From Gemmatimonadaceae bacterium (GTDB taxonomy: Bacteria; Gemmatimonadota; Gemmatimonadetes; Gemmatimonadales; Gemmatimonadaceae), in NCBI GenBank assembly GCA_035633115.1, contig DASQFN010000111.1, positions 62,001-126,000 of the forward strand: a DNA stretch of 64,000 bases, read 5' to 3'. Within the stretch, counting starts at the first letter, position 1. Each line of letters starts with the position of its first letter. The position numbers were made by a program, and so were the translations under genes. Below are positions 16,915-25,673 of this stretch, piece after piece. The notes beneath the pieces are model-generated. The model worked only from the letters and a program-made list of their open reading frames with translations. It was not told the DNA's origin and did no database searches.

Positions 16915-17495
16915 AAATGAAGGAAGGGCTCCGATAGAATAGCGGCCGCCTCATCGTACACCCGAGCCCGCGCCTTCAGATGTCTGTCGAATCGATCGAG
17001 CAGCGCTTCACTATAGGCCGGGCCGAGACGTCGAAATGATGGATCGACGCTGGCGGCCTCGAAGGCGCGGAAGGCTGTATCGATCGCCATCGCAACGCCC
17101 TGTCCCGCGAGTGGATCGAACGCGACGGCCGCATCCCCGATAGCAATCCATCCGTCGCCGACAAAGCGCGATAACCGCGAAGGAAACGCGGGGTAGACCG
17201 CCGTCTCTATGAGCGTCGCATCAGCCTGTCTCAATGTCCGGGCAATGCTTCGCGATTTTCCGAGTGCGTGGGCCCACCACATTTCCGGGGTTGCGCCCGC
17301 CGCCTTCAGCATTTGCGAGCTGGTGTAGAGCGTGGCTACCAAGATTCCGTCCCGGCGACTGAAAGCGACCACCAGCCCACCGGGCACGATTCGACCGTGA
17401 GCATTGCACTGGCGCGGACAGGCGAATCGCCGGCGTCGAGCCAACCGACGATCGCGAAAAGATCGCCGCGGTTCGATTATCTCGAGGAGCCTTCG
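16915..17495 (-). pseudogene. Frameshifted remnant of an FAD-dependent oxidoreductase (LodB/GoxB/halogenase-like)
   Basis: One frame reads RGDLFAIVGWLDAGDSPVRA and ESCPVGWWSLSV (about 17350-17480). A second frame continues with ILVATLYTSSQM and the flavin motif WIAIGDAAVAFDPLAGQGVAMA (17080-17170). Together they match the C-terminal half of the flavoprotein family that includes quinoprotein-maturation enzymes LodB/GoxB and tryptophan-halogenase-like proteins. The N-terminal Rossmann half is absent, one frameshift separates the two parts, and the natural stop is lost: the frame runs on into the antisense of the GDH gene. It fills the gap between the GDH gene and the polyuronide island and marks the island border. 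Confidence 0.65.
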
Positions 17496-17509
17496 GGATG
17501 ATTCGGTCC

Positions 17510-19855
17510 TTAGTGTCTCCGGTAGGTACCTCGATGCCGAAGTAGAGCCTCCACGAAATAGTAGTCAGCATACACCAACCCGACATCGATTTCGGTGCCC
17601 TGCGGACGGCCGCCTACCGCGTGCCGGAGAATTGCCCCACTCCCAGGTCGGTAATCAATGTATTGCACGGAAAGCGTCGCCAGAATTCGTTCAGCGACTC
17701 CGCGGTATCGTCGTGCTTGCTCGGGTGGTACGCTACGGGCGAGATCGAGTAACGCCGATGCGGCGATCGCCGCCGCCGATGCATCGCGTTCCACATTGGG
17801 AACGCCGGGATGCCGCATGTCCCACCACGGAACTCCATCCGGCGGCAAGTGCGCAATGAACCAGTCGGCAGTGCGCTGCGCCGCGCGAAGCAGCTCGGGA
17901 TTTCCCGTGTACTTGTGCGTCGTGGCGAAGCCGTAGATCGCCCATGCCTGTCCCCGCGCCCAAACGGAGCTGTCGGAGAATCCCTGCCATGTTGCAGTTC
18001 GCTCGAGCGCGCCCGACGTGGGATCGAAGAGCGCGACGTGAGCAGTGCTTCCGTCAGCACGCACGTGCACTCGGGCCGACGTAAGCGCGTGACGCTCGGC
18101 GATAGATCGCCAGCTCGGGTCACCGCCGTGTCGCGACGCCCAGAGCAACATCTCCAGGTTCATCAGGTTGTCGACGATGACCGGATACTTCCAGGTGCTA
18201 CGCGCGTCGTTCCCGCCCTCCGTATCCCAGGACTTAATGGCGCCGACACGCGGGTTGTACCGCGTCAGCAATGAGCGGCTCGCCTCGAGCACGACATCCC
18301 GGTAGTGCTGATTGCCTGTCGCCAGGAATCCGTGACCGAAGCTATTGAAGATCATGAAGCCCAGATCGTGAGTTGTCCGCACGGATTTCAGCGGCTCGAG
18401 GCCCGTCGTCCAACGCTCGGCCAGCGGCCGCCACTGTCGCTCGCCCGTGCTCTGATACATGTACCAGAGCGTTCCAGCAAAGAATCCACTCGTCCATTGA
18501 CTCGCCGGCCGAAGCTCCCAGACGCCGCCTGCTCCGGCGAGTCGCGGGTAGCCGTTGGCCGGATCGAGCTGGGCGGCGCTCGAGCGGAGCCTCGCGCTGG
18601 CGAGAACGAGCGCGCGATCCAAGAGTGCTTTCCGATTCGCTGCCGTTTGCGCTGAGACGCCCGGATGGAAGAGCCGCCACCATTGAGGGACGTACCCGGA
18701 GCGATTTGCTCTCTCTGCTGCTCCGTCGAGCACGCTATCCGAATAGCTAGCGGACGCTCGGCGGAATGGCGTCAACACGACGTCTGCGGCAACGGGAGCA
18801 ACATCCCCCTTCGGCCACTTGCGATCCGTGTAGTTGTACGGTGCGATGAATTTCAGCGCCTTGAGCAGATTCCCGCCGCGAGGTGACGTGTAGCTCCAGA
18901 GATCAACACCGTCGTGGCGGCTCATCTCGGCGAGCTGCGTAAAGGCGTCGAGGTTGAAGAGGCTGTAGTGCATTGGCCTCGTGCGCGCGAGCTCCGCGGG
19001 CTGCGATCCATCCGCGTTGATCTGGGAATCGATGCGCTGTTTGGCGCTCGTTGCGAGGACCGAGCGCGCAAGCTTCGTGTCTCCGACAAAAAGCGCGAGG
19101 GCCGCGACCTGCGCGTCGTACCACGTGCCGTGGTTATTGGTTTGCGCCTGCTCGTCGCGGCCATTCTTGCTCGTGCGGAGCCAGGTGAGGTAGCGCCGAG
19201 CCCAGCTCCGAAAGGCCGCCCTGTCACTCTGCGTCCAGCCTGGATACGTCTCGAGGATTCGAGCTGCATCAACGAGCTGCGCCATGTGGCGGGTGTCGAT
19301 GATGCCGATTCCGCGACCTTGGGTGACGCCCGGAATTGCCTGCGCAAAGTTCAGGTTCGGATTCATTCGCGTGGCCGGCGCGATGAAAAACCCTCGCATG
19401 AGCGCGACCGCGCGGTCAACATATTTTCTCTCGCCGGTTAAGTACCAGGCGAGTGCGAGAATCTGAACCGCGTCGATGGTCCGCTGAAGGCGCAACCCAT
19501 CGTGATCGATGCGAGTCTGCGGATTCATCAGGCCGTCGCGCTGGATGTACGGAAGACCGCCGGGCTTGGTGCTGTCGGGCCACCAGTAGGGTGCGAAGCT
19601 CATGTAATCATGCTTGTCGCTACTCGGCGGAATCTTCCCTTTCTGCATTACCGACAGTGGCGGCACGAGCAGAACGCTGTCGGCGGTATGTGTCAGCGCG
19701 GAGTAAGCAGGCAGGAGTTGGACATTGCCCTCGCGCACGAGACGGCGTGATTCGGCGAGCAGCTCGCCACGCGCCATAATGAGTCGCGGTGGTGACTGAG
19801 CACCCGCAAGCTGTGCAACCGCCAACCAAAGGAGCGCTGCAACTTTAGATCTCAT
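17510..19855 (-). CDS. Fusion of an alginate-lyase-superfamily enzyme with a GH88 unsaturated glucuronyl hydrolase
   Basis: A secreted 781-residue two-enzyme protein. After the signal peptide (MRSKVAALLWLAVAQLAGAQ) comes an Alginate_lyase (PF05426-type, PL5/PL38-like) domain, about 30-395, with SPxWWPD-type AFAPYWWPD, NNHGTWYDAQ (240-249) and ADGSQPAELARTR. Residues about 405-781 are GH88: HDLGFM (D497) and VDNLMN (D562) match the two catalytic aspartates, and WARGQAWAIYG follows. The lyase would cut a polyuronide by beta-elimination and the GH88 half would remove the unsaturated uronic acid it creates. It is the last gene of the island and overlaps the uxuA stop by 4 bases (ATGA). Confidence 0.88.
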   Translation of the reverse strand: MRSKVAALLWLAVAQLAGAQSPPRLIMARGELLAESRRLVREGNVQLLPAYSALTHTADSVLLVPPLSVMQKGKIPPSSDKHDYMSFAPYWWPDSTKPGGLPYIQRDGLMNPQTRIDHDGLRLQRTIDAVQILALAWYLTGERKYVDRAVALMRGFFIAPATRMNPNLNFAQAIPGVTQGRGIGIIDTRHMAQLVDAARILETYPGWTQSDRAAFRSWARRYLTWLRTSKNGRDEQAQTNNHGTWYDAQVAALALFVGDTKLARSVLATSAKQRIDSQINADGSQPAELARTRPMHYSLFNLDAFTQLAEMSRHDGVDLWSYTSPRGGNLLKALKFIAPYNYTDRKWPKGDVAPVAADVVLTPFRRASASYSDSVLDGAAERANRSGYVPQWWRLFHPGVSAQTAANRKALLDRALVLASARLRSSAAQLDPANGYPRLAGAGGVWELRPASQWTSGFFAGTLWYMYQSTGERQWRPLAERWTTGLEPLKSVRTTHDLGFMIFNSFGHGFLATGNQHYRDVVLEASRSLLTRYNPRVGAIKSWDTEGGNDARSTWKYPVIVDNLMNLEMLLWASRHGGDPSWRSIAERHALTSARVHVRADGSTAHVALFDPTSGALERTATWQGFSDSSVWARGQAWAIYGFATTHKYTGNPELLRAAQRTADWFIAHLPPDGVPWWDMRHPGVPNVERDASAAAIAASALLDLARSVPPEQARRYRGVAERILATLSVQYIDYRPGSGAILRHAVGGRPQGTEIDVGLVYADYYFVEALLRHRGTYRRH

Positions 19856-20901
19856 GATCTAGTCGGCGATGACAGTCCTTCCCACAACCCGTACAGATAG
19901 GTCGCGCCGAGTGCACGGTCATGGAGACCGTAGCCCGGCCGTCCACGCTCACCCCAGATCATTCTGCCGTGATCCGGGCGCATGGGCCCGTCGAAACCGG
20001 AATCGCGCAACGCTGTCAGAACCGCCCGCATGTCCACGTCGCCGTACTCACTGGGGTGCGGTGTCTCGACGAACTTGCGGTCGCCGGTACGCTTGATGTT
20101 CCGGCAGTGGGCGAAGTGAATTCGCCCTAGCTCGCCGAAATGACGGGCCATACGCGGCAGGTCATTGTCAGGATGCGCGGCAAGCGAGCCGGTGCAGAAG
20201 GTGATTCCATTCGCGGGATGATCGACAAGGTTCAGCAGACGGTCGAAGCTGGCCGCGTTCCTGATGATGCGCGGGATCCCGAAAATGGACCACGGCGGAT
20301 CGTCGGGATGAATTGCCATTTTCACTCCGGCACTGTCGGCGACAGGCACGATTCGCTCGAGGAAGTACGCGAGGTTTTCCCATAGGCGCTCTTCATCCAC
20401 GTCCGAATAAGCGAGGAGCAACGATTCGAGCGTCCGCGCATCGTATGCCGTCGCCCAGCCCGGAAGGTCGCGCGTCCCCCGCGACAAATCGAAGCGCGCG
20501 AGCATGTCGTCGTCGTATGACAGCGCAGTCGACCCGTCTGGCATGGGCGTCGCGAGGTTCGTCCGCATCCAGTCGAACACCGGCATGAAATTGTAGCAGA
20601 GTACCGGTACACCGACTTCGCCCATGTTGCTGACACTCTCGGCGTAACTGTCGAGCAGTGAATCGCGCGTCGGTCGGCCGAGCTTGATGTCCTCGTGAAC
20701 GGGAATGCTTTCGACGACGGCGAACCGCATTCCTGCGCTATCGATGGATTCGACAAGACGCGAGAGCTTTTCGCGCGGCCACGCCTCGCCGATGGGTACA
20801 TCGTATAGCGCGCTGACGATTCCGCGTACGCCCGGAATCTGGCGAATGTTCTCGAGCGGGATGGGATCCTCGTCTCCGAACCATCGAAACGTCAGCTCCA
20901 T
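19852..20901 (-). CDS. uxuA: Mannonate dehydratase
   Basis: 349 residues. It dehydrates D-mannonate to 2-keto-3-deoxygluconate (KDG) in the glucuronate branch of hexuronate catabolism, in the cytoplasm. Family motifs are LTFRWFGDEDPIPL at the N-terminus, SIPVHEDIKLG, MAIHPDDPPW (metal-site His/Asp), FCTGSLAAHPDNDL, IHFAHCRN and RPDHGRMIWGE. It is slightly shorter than the E. coli enzyme (394) because of loop deletions. The reductase that makes its substrate (UxuB) is not in the window; only a UxaB-type reductase is present at 44368. The start is ATG at 20901, 39 bases after the transporter gene. Confidence 0.92.
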   Translation of the reverse strand: MELTFRWFGDEDPIPLENIRQIPGVRGIVSALYDVPIGEAWPREKLSRLVESIDSAGMRFAVVESIPVHEDIKLGRPTRDSLLDSYAESVSNMGEVGVPVLCYNFMPVFDWMRTNLATPMPDGSTALSYDDDMLARFDLSRGTRDLPGWATAYDARTLESLLLAYSDVDEERLWENLAYFLERIVPVADSAGVKMAIHPDDPPWSIFGIPRIIRNAASFDRLLNLVDHPANGITFCTGSLAAHPDNDLPRMARHFGELGRIHFAHCRNIKRTGDRKFVETPHPSEYGDVDMRAVLTALRDSGFDGPMRPDHGRMIWGERGRPGYGLHDRALGATYLYGLWEGLSSPTRS

Positions 20902-20940
20902 CGCCGCTCGGCCTTTAGCGATTGCTCGCGGGGCGATCGG

Positions 20941-22251
20941 TCATGCCGCCGTCTCGAGAAGTGCCGGCACACGCTCGATGCGCCGCATGATCACGAACAG
21001 CAGGAACGCGGCGAACGGACTCATCAGACCGACGATGATGAAAACCGGCGTGTACGAGAAATGGTCGACGATGTACCCGGTGAGCAGCGTGAAGAGCATG
21101 CTCGCAATTCCCGCGGCTGTGCCGCCGATGCCAAACACCGAGCCGACATCCTGCTTCGGAAAACAATCCGAGGGAAGCGTGTGGACGTTTACAATCCAGC
21201 TCTGAAATCCAAAAGCGATCGCGCTGATTCCGGCGATTGCCACCGCATTGCTTCCGGCAGTGACGACCGCAGCGACTCCCAGCGGAACGAGCAGCGCACT
21301 CGTAAGCAGAACCGTCTTTCGGGCGCGGTCAACGCTCCATCCGTTGCGAATCAACAGGCTGGATACTGCTCCACCGGTAAGGTTGCCGATATCCGCGAAC
21401 AGGAAGGGTATCCATGCCAGCAGTCCGATCAACGCGAGAGTGAAACCGCGCTCGCTCTTCAGGTAATTGGGAAGCCAGGAGATTAGAAACCACCAGATCG
21501 GGTCGCTGAAGAACCGAGCGGCGACCACTGCCCACACCTGCCGATGGCGAAAGAGCGAGAGCCATGGCCGGCGCGACTGTGCGGTTGTCGCATCCGCGGC
21601 TGTCTGATCGGACAGAATGTGCTGCCGCTCCGATTCCGACAGGTTTGGATGATCAGCCGGCGCACGGTAGAAGAAGAACCAGGCAATCATCACAAGCGCA
21701 GACAGCGCGGAGCCGATGAAAAACGCCTGCCTCCATCCGTAGTGCAGAGCGACATAGACGATGAGGGGCGGCGCGACCACCGCTCCGATACTCGCGCCGC
21801 TGTTGAAGATCGCCATTCCGAACGCGCGCTCGCGCACCGGGAACCATTCGGCTACGACTTTTGCGGCGCCGGGCCAATTGCCGGCTTCGCCGAGACCGAG
21901 CAAAAACCGGAACGCACTGAGCTGCACGACGCTGCGCGCAGTGGCGTGAAGCATCGACGCGATCGACCAGATCCCGACGAAGAGCATGAAGCCCATGCGG
22001 GTACCGATCTTGTCGAGCAGCTTGCCGGACAGCGCCTGCGAAATGGTGTAGCCGAGCAGAAACATCGTCACAACGCGCGAGTACGAAGCGTTGGACATAC
22101 CGAACGTCTCGCGGATCGTCGGAGCTAGAACGGAAAGAGTGAGCCGGTCGATGTAATTGATGATCGTGAGCGTGCAGATCATTCCGATGATCCACCAACG
22201 CAAGCCGCGGATCTTCCGTGCTCCGGTTGTTGCAACCACTGGCGCTGTCAC
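20941..22251 (-). CDS. MFS transporter, hexuronate (ExuT-like) family, copy 1
   Basis: 436 residues, 12 transmembrane helices, of the anion:cation symporter group that contains ExuT and sugar-acid transporters. Motifs are INYIDRLTLSVLAPTI in helix 1, LLGLGEAGNWPGAAKVVAEWFP in the first half, and the cytoplasmic motif KIGTRMGF. It should import uronates or short unsaturated uronide products across the inner membrane. GTG start at 22251 overlaps the kdgF stop (GTGA). A second, clearly related transporter lies in the pectin half at 41352-42668, so each half of the island has its own importer. Confidence 0.88.
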   Translation of the reverse strand: MTAPVVATTGARKIRGLRWWIIGMICTLTIINYIDRLTLSVLAPTIRETFGMSNASYSRVVTMFLLGYTISQALSGKLLDKIGTRMGFMLFVGIWSIASMLHATARSVVQLSAFRFLLGLGEAGNWPGAAKVVAEWFPVRERAFGMAIFNSGASIGAVVAPPLIVYVALHYGWRQAFFIGSALSALVMIAWFFFYRAPADHPNLSESERQHILSDQTAADATTAQSRRPWLSLFRHRQVWAVVAARFFSDPIWWFLISWLPNYLKSERGFTLALIGLLAWIPFLFADIGNLTGGAVSSLLIRNGWSVDRARKTVLLTSALLVPLGVAAVVTAGSNAVAIAGISAIAFGFQSWIVNVHTLPSDCFPKQDVGSVFGIGGTAAGIASMLFTLLTGYIVDHFSYTPVFIIVGLMSPFAAFLLFVIMRRIERVPALLETAA

Positions 22252-22619
22252 CGTTCGGAAGCTTCAAGAAAATCAGCGCGTGCCGGCGTGAAGCAGTCCA
22301 CGAGCATCCCGTCTTCCAGCGCGCGTACTCCGTGAGGCACATCCGCAGCCGCGAAGAACGAATCCCCGGCGCGCAACGTTCGCCGCGAATCGCCCACCGT
22401 CGCTTCAAACGATCCGGCCACGACGTACGTTGCCTGGCGGTGAGGGTGATGGTGAATCGCGCCGATAGCTCCCTTTGCGAACCTCACGCGAACGAGCATC
22501 AGATCAGGGCCGTAGGAGAGAATCTGACGATCAATTCCATCGCCGATTCTCTTCCATTCACTCGCGTCGCCGTCGACGAGAGGCTCGCTGTATCCGTCAG
22601 ACGAAGTAGAGGCCGCCAT
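22248..22619 (-). CDS. kdgF: KdgF-type cupin, unsaturated-uronate linearising enzyme
   Basis: A 123-residue single-domain cupin. IHHHPHRQATYVVAGSFEA supplies the metal-binding histidines, and GDSFFAAADVPHGVRALEDG with the ending CFTPARADFL is the KdgF pattern. KdgF converts 4,5-unsaturated uronates, released from pectin or alginate, to the linear ketouronate. The frame extends to 22715, but the ATG at 22617-22619 lies inside the 3' end of the upstream SDR gene, giving a 23-base out-of-frame overlap and probable translational coupling. It makes sense next to a DEH-type reductase, since its product is that enzyme's substrate. Confidence 0.85.
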   Translation of the reverse strand: MAASTSSDGYSEPLVDGDASEWKRIGDGIDRQILSYGPDLMLVRVRFAKGAIGAIHHHPHRQATYVVAGSFEATVGDSRRTLRAGDSFFAAADVPHGVRALEDGMLVDCFTPARADFLEASER

Positions 22620-23352
22620 TGATCTCGATCGATTCACCGTTGATGTAGGAGGATGCGTCCGAAGCAAGAAAGAGCACGGCTTCGGCAACGTCCTCGGGAC
22701 GACCCTCGCGTCCAATTGTGGTGCGGCCCGCCACTGCTTTGCGAATTTCAGGCGGAGTGAACGTGTCGTGGAAGGTTGTGTCGATGAGTCCGGGCGAGAC
22801 GCAGTTCACACGAATGCGCCGCGGTGCGAGCTCCTTCGACAATCCACGAGTGAGAGTCAGGACCGCGCCCTTTGCGGCTGAATACGCGAGTGCTCCGCCT
22901 CCACCGCCATCACGCGCTGCAAGCGAAGCGAGGTTGACGATGGCAGAGCCTTCCCCCATGTGTTGAACGGCGGCGCGCGTGACGAGAAACACGCTGCGAA
23001 GATTCAGCGCCATCACCGCGTCCCAGAACTGCTCGTCCATCTCCTCGAGCTTCTTGCGCGCGAGCAGGCCGCCGGCGTTGTTCACGAGAATGTCGATGCG
23101 CCCGCCAAACTCTGTCGCCGCGTTGATGAGATTCTCGACGTCGGCCTGGCGTGAGACATCGGCACCGACTGCAATCGCATCTCCACCACGCGATTTGATA
23201 TCGGCCTCGAGCTGCTTTGCCGCCTCGGCGCTCGAGTGATAATTGATTACGACTTTGGCGCCATTGTCAGCTAGCGCGAGACAAACCGCGCGGCCGATGT
23301 CGCGTGCACCACCTGTAACAAGTGCGACCTTTCCTTTGAGATCCACGTGCAT
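22597..23352 (-). CDS. SDR oxidoreductase, KduD / DEH-reductase-like, copy 1
   Basis: 251 residues, classical short-chain dehydrogenase. VTGGARDIGRAV is the TGxxxGxG cofactor loop, VNNAGG the NNAG motif, and YSAAK the catalytic YxxxK. In this setting it most probably reduces a 4-deoxy-5-ketouronate (DEH, alginate route) or oxidises/reduces the DKI/DKII pair of the pectin route; the sequence alone does not decide. NADH is suggested by the absence of an Arg pair after strand 2. ATG at 23352 overlaps the stop of the lyase gene (TAATG). A second KduD-like gene is at 36621. Confidence 0.82.
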   Translation of the reverse strand: MHVDLKGKVALVTGGARDIGRAVCLALADNGAKVVINYHSSAEAAKQLEADIKSRGGDAIAVGADVSRQADVENLINAATEFGGRIDILVNNAGGLLARKKLEEMDEQFWDAVMALNLRSVFLVTRAAVQHMGEGSAIVNLASLAARDGGGGGALAYSAAKGAVLTLTRGLSKELAPRRIRVNCVSPGLIDTTFHDTFTPPEIRKAVAGRTTIGREGRPEDVAEAVLFLASDASSYINGESIEINGGLYFV

Positions 23353-25673
23353 TATTGCGCCTTTACTCCGTCGACTCTGTAGTTACCCGTCCATTGCCAC
23401 GTACGCCCCGCTGCGGTTACGCGATGAGGTGCGGTTGCAGACGGAGGCCCGTTGCTGACCATGACCGTCCATCGCAGTCCCGAGGCGCCGGTGACTTCGA
23501 TGACAGTTCCCTCGGATGTACTCGCAAGGGTGCGGACACCATCGATCACACCGCGCGCCTGGAGCGAGCGCTCTTCGGCCTCGCTGAAGTAGCCGTGCGG
23601 CTCGATGACCGACGCAAAGAGCTCGGTCGAGCCACGCCGCCGTACAATCACCGCCGGCTCGGAGACGAGGTTGAAATTCGGATCAGCCGCCCCGGTTCGA
23701 GCGAACAGTACCTCGGACTTTCCGCCGGCCGATGTGTTCAGTGTGTAATAGCGGTTGCCATCGAGCCACGTCATACGCAGGTGATTGTCGATCTGTCCCG
23801 ACGCCTCGCGCCACAGATGCTGGTAGCCGAATGCGGAGCCGAGCGCTTCCTGACGAGTCGTGCTGGCGTCGTACTTCACATCCGTGGCGATGAGCTGCCC
23901 GCGAAAATGAATCGGGTAATCGTAGACGTGATCAGCCGAGTTCGTGAGGCGGTACAGGTCAACAAGCACGGCGTAGGCAAGGCGCGCGTCGCGAATGAGG
24001 AACATTGTTCGCTGCATTCCCACACCGGAGTACTCCCGGTTCGCTTTCGCGCTCATCACCTGCACGTTGGGACTCGATGCATCGAAGAAGTGGCGCTCGC
24101 CCCACGCTTCTTCGTCCTTGTCTTCATTCGCGTCGTTCTGCGATCGTCCATCCACGGTGACTGTGTTGTGCGCGATCGTCTGCATCGCGTATGAATCGTT
24201 TTCCGGCAGATAACGGCCGCCGAACTTCGGCTCGATGTTGATCCATCTGCTGAAGCCGTAATCCGGGACCACCTCGCGACCGCCGTCGAAGAAAATGAAA
24301 TGCAGCTTGTCGAAGTGGCCGTGCCCTTCGCCGTGCACTCCGTATTTCATGAGAAGCATGGAGGCGTCTCTTCCGGCACCGGAGCGAAGAATGCCGAGTC
24401 CGCCACGCTGTCCGTCAAAGCCGTCTGTGAATTCCACACTTCCCCAGCTCATCCTCGGCACCATGCGGCTTCGAGTCATGTCGCGCGCCACGGCCAGCCC
24501 GGCGGCATTCAGAATCACTTCGTTCTGAATCGCTGCCACCCCGAGCAGATTCGGGTTGGCGCCGTAGCGCGCGTAGGCGACGTCAACTGCAAGAACTACC
24601 TCTGGAGCATCGATCGCCATGGTGCGCGAGGCGTCGTTGATTGGAGGAAACACGCCGTTTGGAAACGACGTCTGAACTGCCGAGTAGAGCGCTTTCTTCA
24701 GGATGCTGTCGCGATAGGCGTAGATGCGCGCCTTCGGTTGCCGTCGTTCGACCGCGTCGGCGAACTGGAAGAACGGCATCAGCGCGTATCTGATGTAGTA
24801 CGGTCCTTCCATGTAATAGCCGTCAGGCGAAAAAAGGAGATCGAGCTGGCGCAGAAATCCACCAGTGCGATTGCGCTTCGTTCCGTAGAGAGCGCGATTC
24901 ACATACGACGTGTCGCCAATCACATAGCCGAGTGTCCCGACCGATGCGGTTGCCCAGGTGCCGTGATTGTGAATGCGATCGAATTCCTTTGCCTGCGTGA
25001 CCGAAAGCCAGTCCGCCATCGGTCGAAAGACATTCTTCTCGAAGCGCGCTCGCTCGGCAGCCGAGAGAACATTATAGACGCAGTCGTAGGCGATCGATGT
25101 CGCGAGGAGCCAGTTTGCCTCGTTCAGACTTTGATGGAAGATCTTGCCGGGTGCCTGATTCTTTGCGAGCGGATGCGCGCCCAGTGTCGGGTAAAGGACC
25201 GCGTACTTCTCGAGCATGTCGCGAACGAAGCGCGCGTATCGCTGGTCGCCGGTGGTCTGATAGAGAACCCCAGCGAGCTGCATCTCGCGATAATTCTGCT
25301 TGTGCCTCTCGTGCGCGTACCCGCCCGCTTCTCCGGGCTGCGGAACGTCGATTGGAGATGCGAGTGCTTTGCCAACGATAGCTTTTGCTTCGTCCAGCGA
25401 ACGCTTGAGAAGAGGAAATTGCGGTGCAGCGGTTCGTATCGCTTGCGCTTCAGCCTTCGTGATGAAGACGCTCGGATGGGATTGTGCATTCGTCAGCGTC
25501 GGGACGATGAGGCCGGCGATTGCTGTTAGGAGAGACCTTCCAGCTAGCCACAGAAACACAGAAACACAGAATGTTTTCTTTGGAACAGCGCCCGATGCCT
25601 GAACTGTGGGTGCTGTTCCCCGAAAAAAGCTCTGTGTTTCTGTGTTTCTGTGGCTAGCTAAGAGATCTTTCAC
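23352..25673 (-). CDS. Heparinase II/III-family polysaccharide lyase (PL17-like oligo-alginate lyase)
   Basis: A large secreted lyase. The N-terminal alpha-toroid (about 75-420 of the longest form) contains RIHNHGTWATAS and YYMEGPYYIRYA, with the Asn/His and Tyr of the family's active site. The C-terminal beta-sandwich has GEGHGHFDKLHFIFFDGG and NTVTVDGRSQ. This pattern is closest to PL17 exolytic oligo-alginate lyases. The start is undecided. GTG 25673 overlaps the previous stop (GTGA) but yields a 38-residue leader translated from an inverted repeat; GTG 25559, inside the repeat, gives a more normal signal peptide (MFLWLAGRSLLTAIAGLIV). I favour the latter for the protein and list the longer frame. 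Confidence 0.85.
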   Translation of the reverse strand: MKDLLASHRNTETQSFFRGTAPTVQASGAVPKKTFCVSVFLWLAGRSLLTAIAGLIVPTLTNAQSHPSVFITKAEAQAIRTAAPQFPLLKRSLDEAKAIVGKALASPIDVPQPGEAGGYAHERHKQNYREMQLAGVLYQTTGDQRYARFVRDMLEKYAVLYPTLGAHPLAKNQAPGKIFHQSLNEANWLLATSIAYDCVYNVLSAAERARFEKNVFRPMADWLSVTQAKEFDRIHNHGTWATASVGTLGYVIGDTSYVNRALYGTKRNRTGGFLRQLDLLFSPDGYYMEGPYYIRYALMPFFQFADAVERRQPKARIYAYRDSILKKALYSAVQTSFPNGVFPPINDASRTMAIDAPEVVLAVDVAYARYGANPNLLGVAAIQNEVILNAAGLAVARDMTRSRMVPRMSWGSVEFTDGFDGQRGGLGILRSGAGRDASMLLMKYGVHGEGHGHFDKLHFIFFDGGREVVPDYGFSRWINIEPKFGGRYLPENDSYAMQTIAHNTVTVDGRSQNDANEDKDEEAWGERHFFDASSPNVQVMSAKANREYSGVGMQRTMFLIRDARLAYAVLVDLYRLTNSADHVYDYPIHFRGQLIATDVKYDASTTRQEALGSAFGYQHLWREASGQIDNHLRMTWLDGNRYYTLNTSAGGKSEVLFARTGAADPNFNLVSEPAVIVRRRGSTELFASVIEPHGYFSEAEERSLQARGVIDGVRTLASTSEGTVIEVTGASGLRWTVMVSNGPPSATAPHRVTAAGRTWQWTGNYRVDGVKAQ
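25542..25659. repeat. Imperfect palindromic repeat element at the 5' end of the PL17-like gene
   Basis: The 29 bases at 25542-25570 are the perfect reverse complement of 25631-25659. Each arm contains short tandem CACAGAAA units ending in the AGCTAGC tip. The inner 19 bases of each side are also partly complementary (GGAACAGC / GCTGTTCC). The element is foldable, lies across the junction of two coupled genes, and translates to SHRNTETQ in one direction and CVSVFLW in the other, strings I remember from many predicted proteins of environmental bacteria. Confidence 0.85.

Noticed and set aside
24300-25529. Plus-strand frame of 409 codons opposite the PL17-like lyase
   Set aside because: Same reason: a shadow of a clearly recognised lyase on the other strand.
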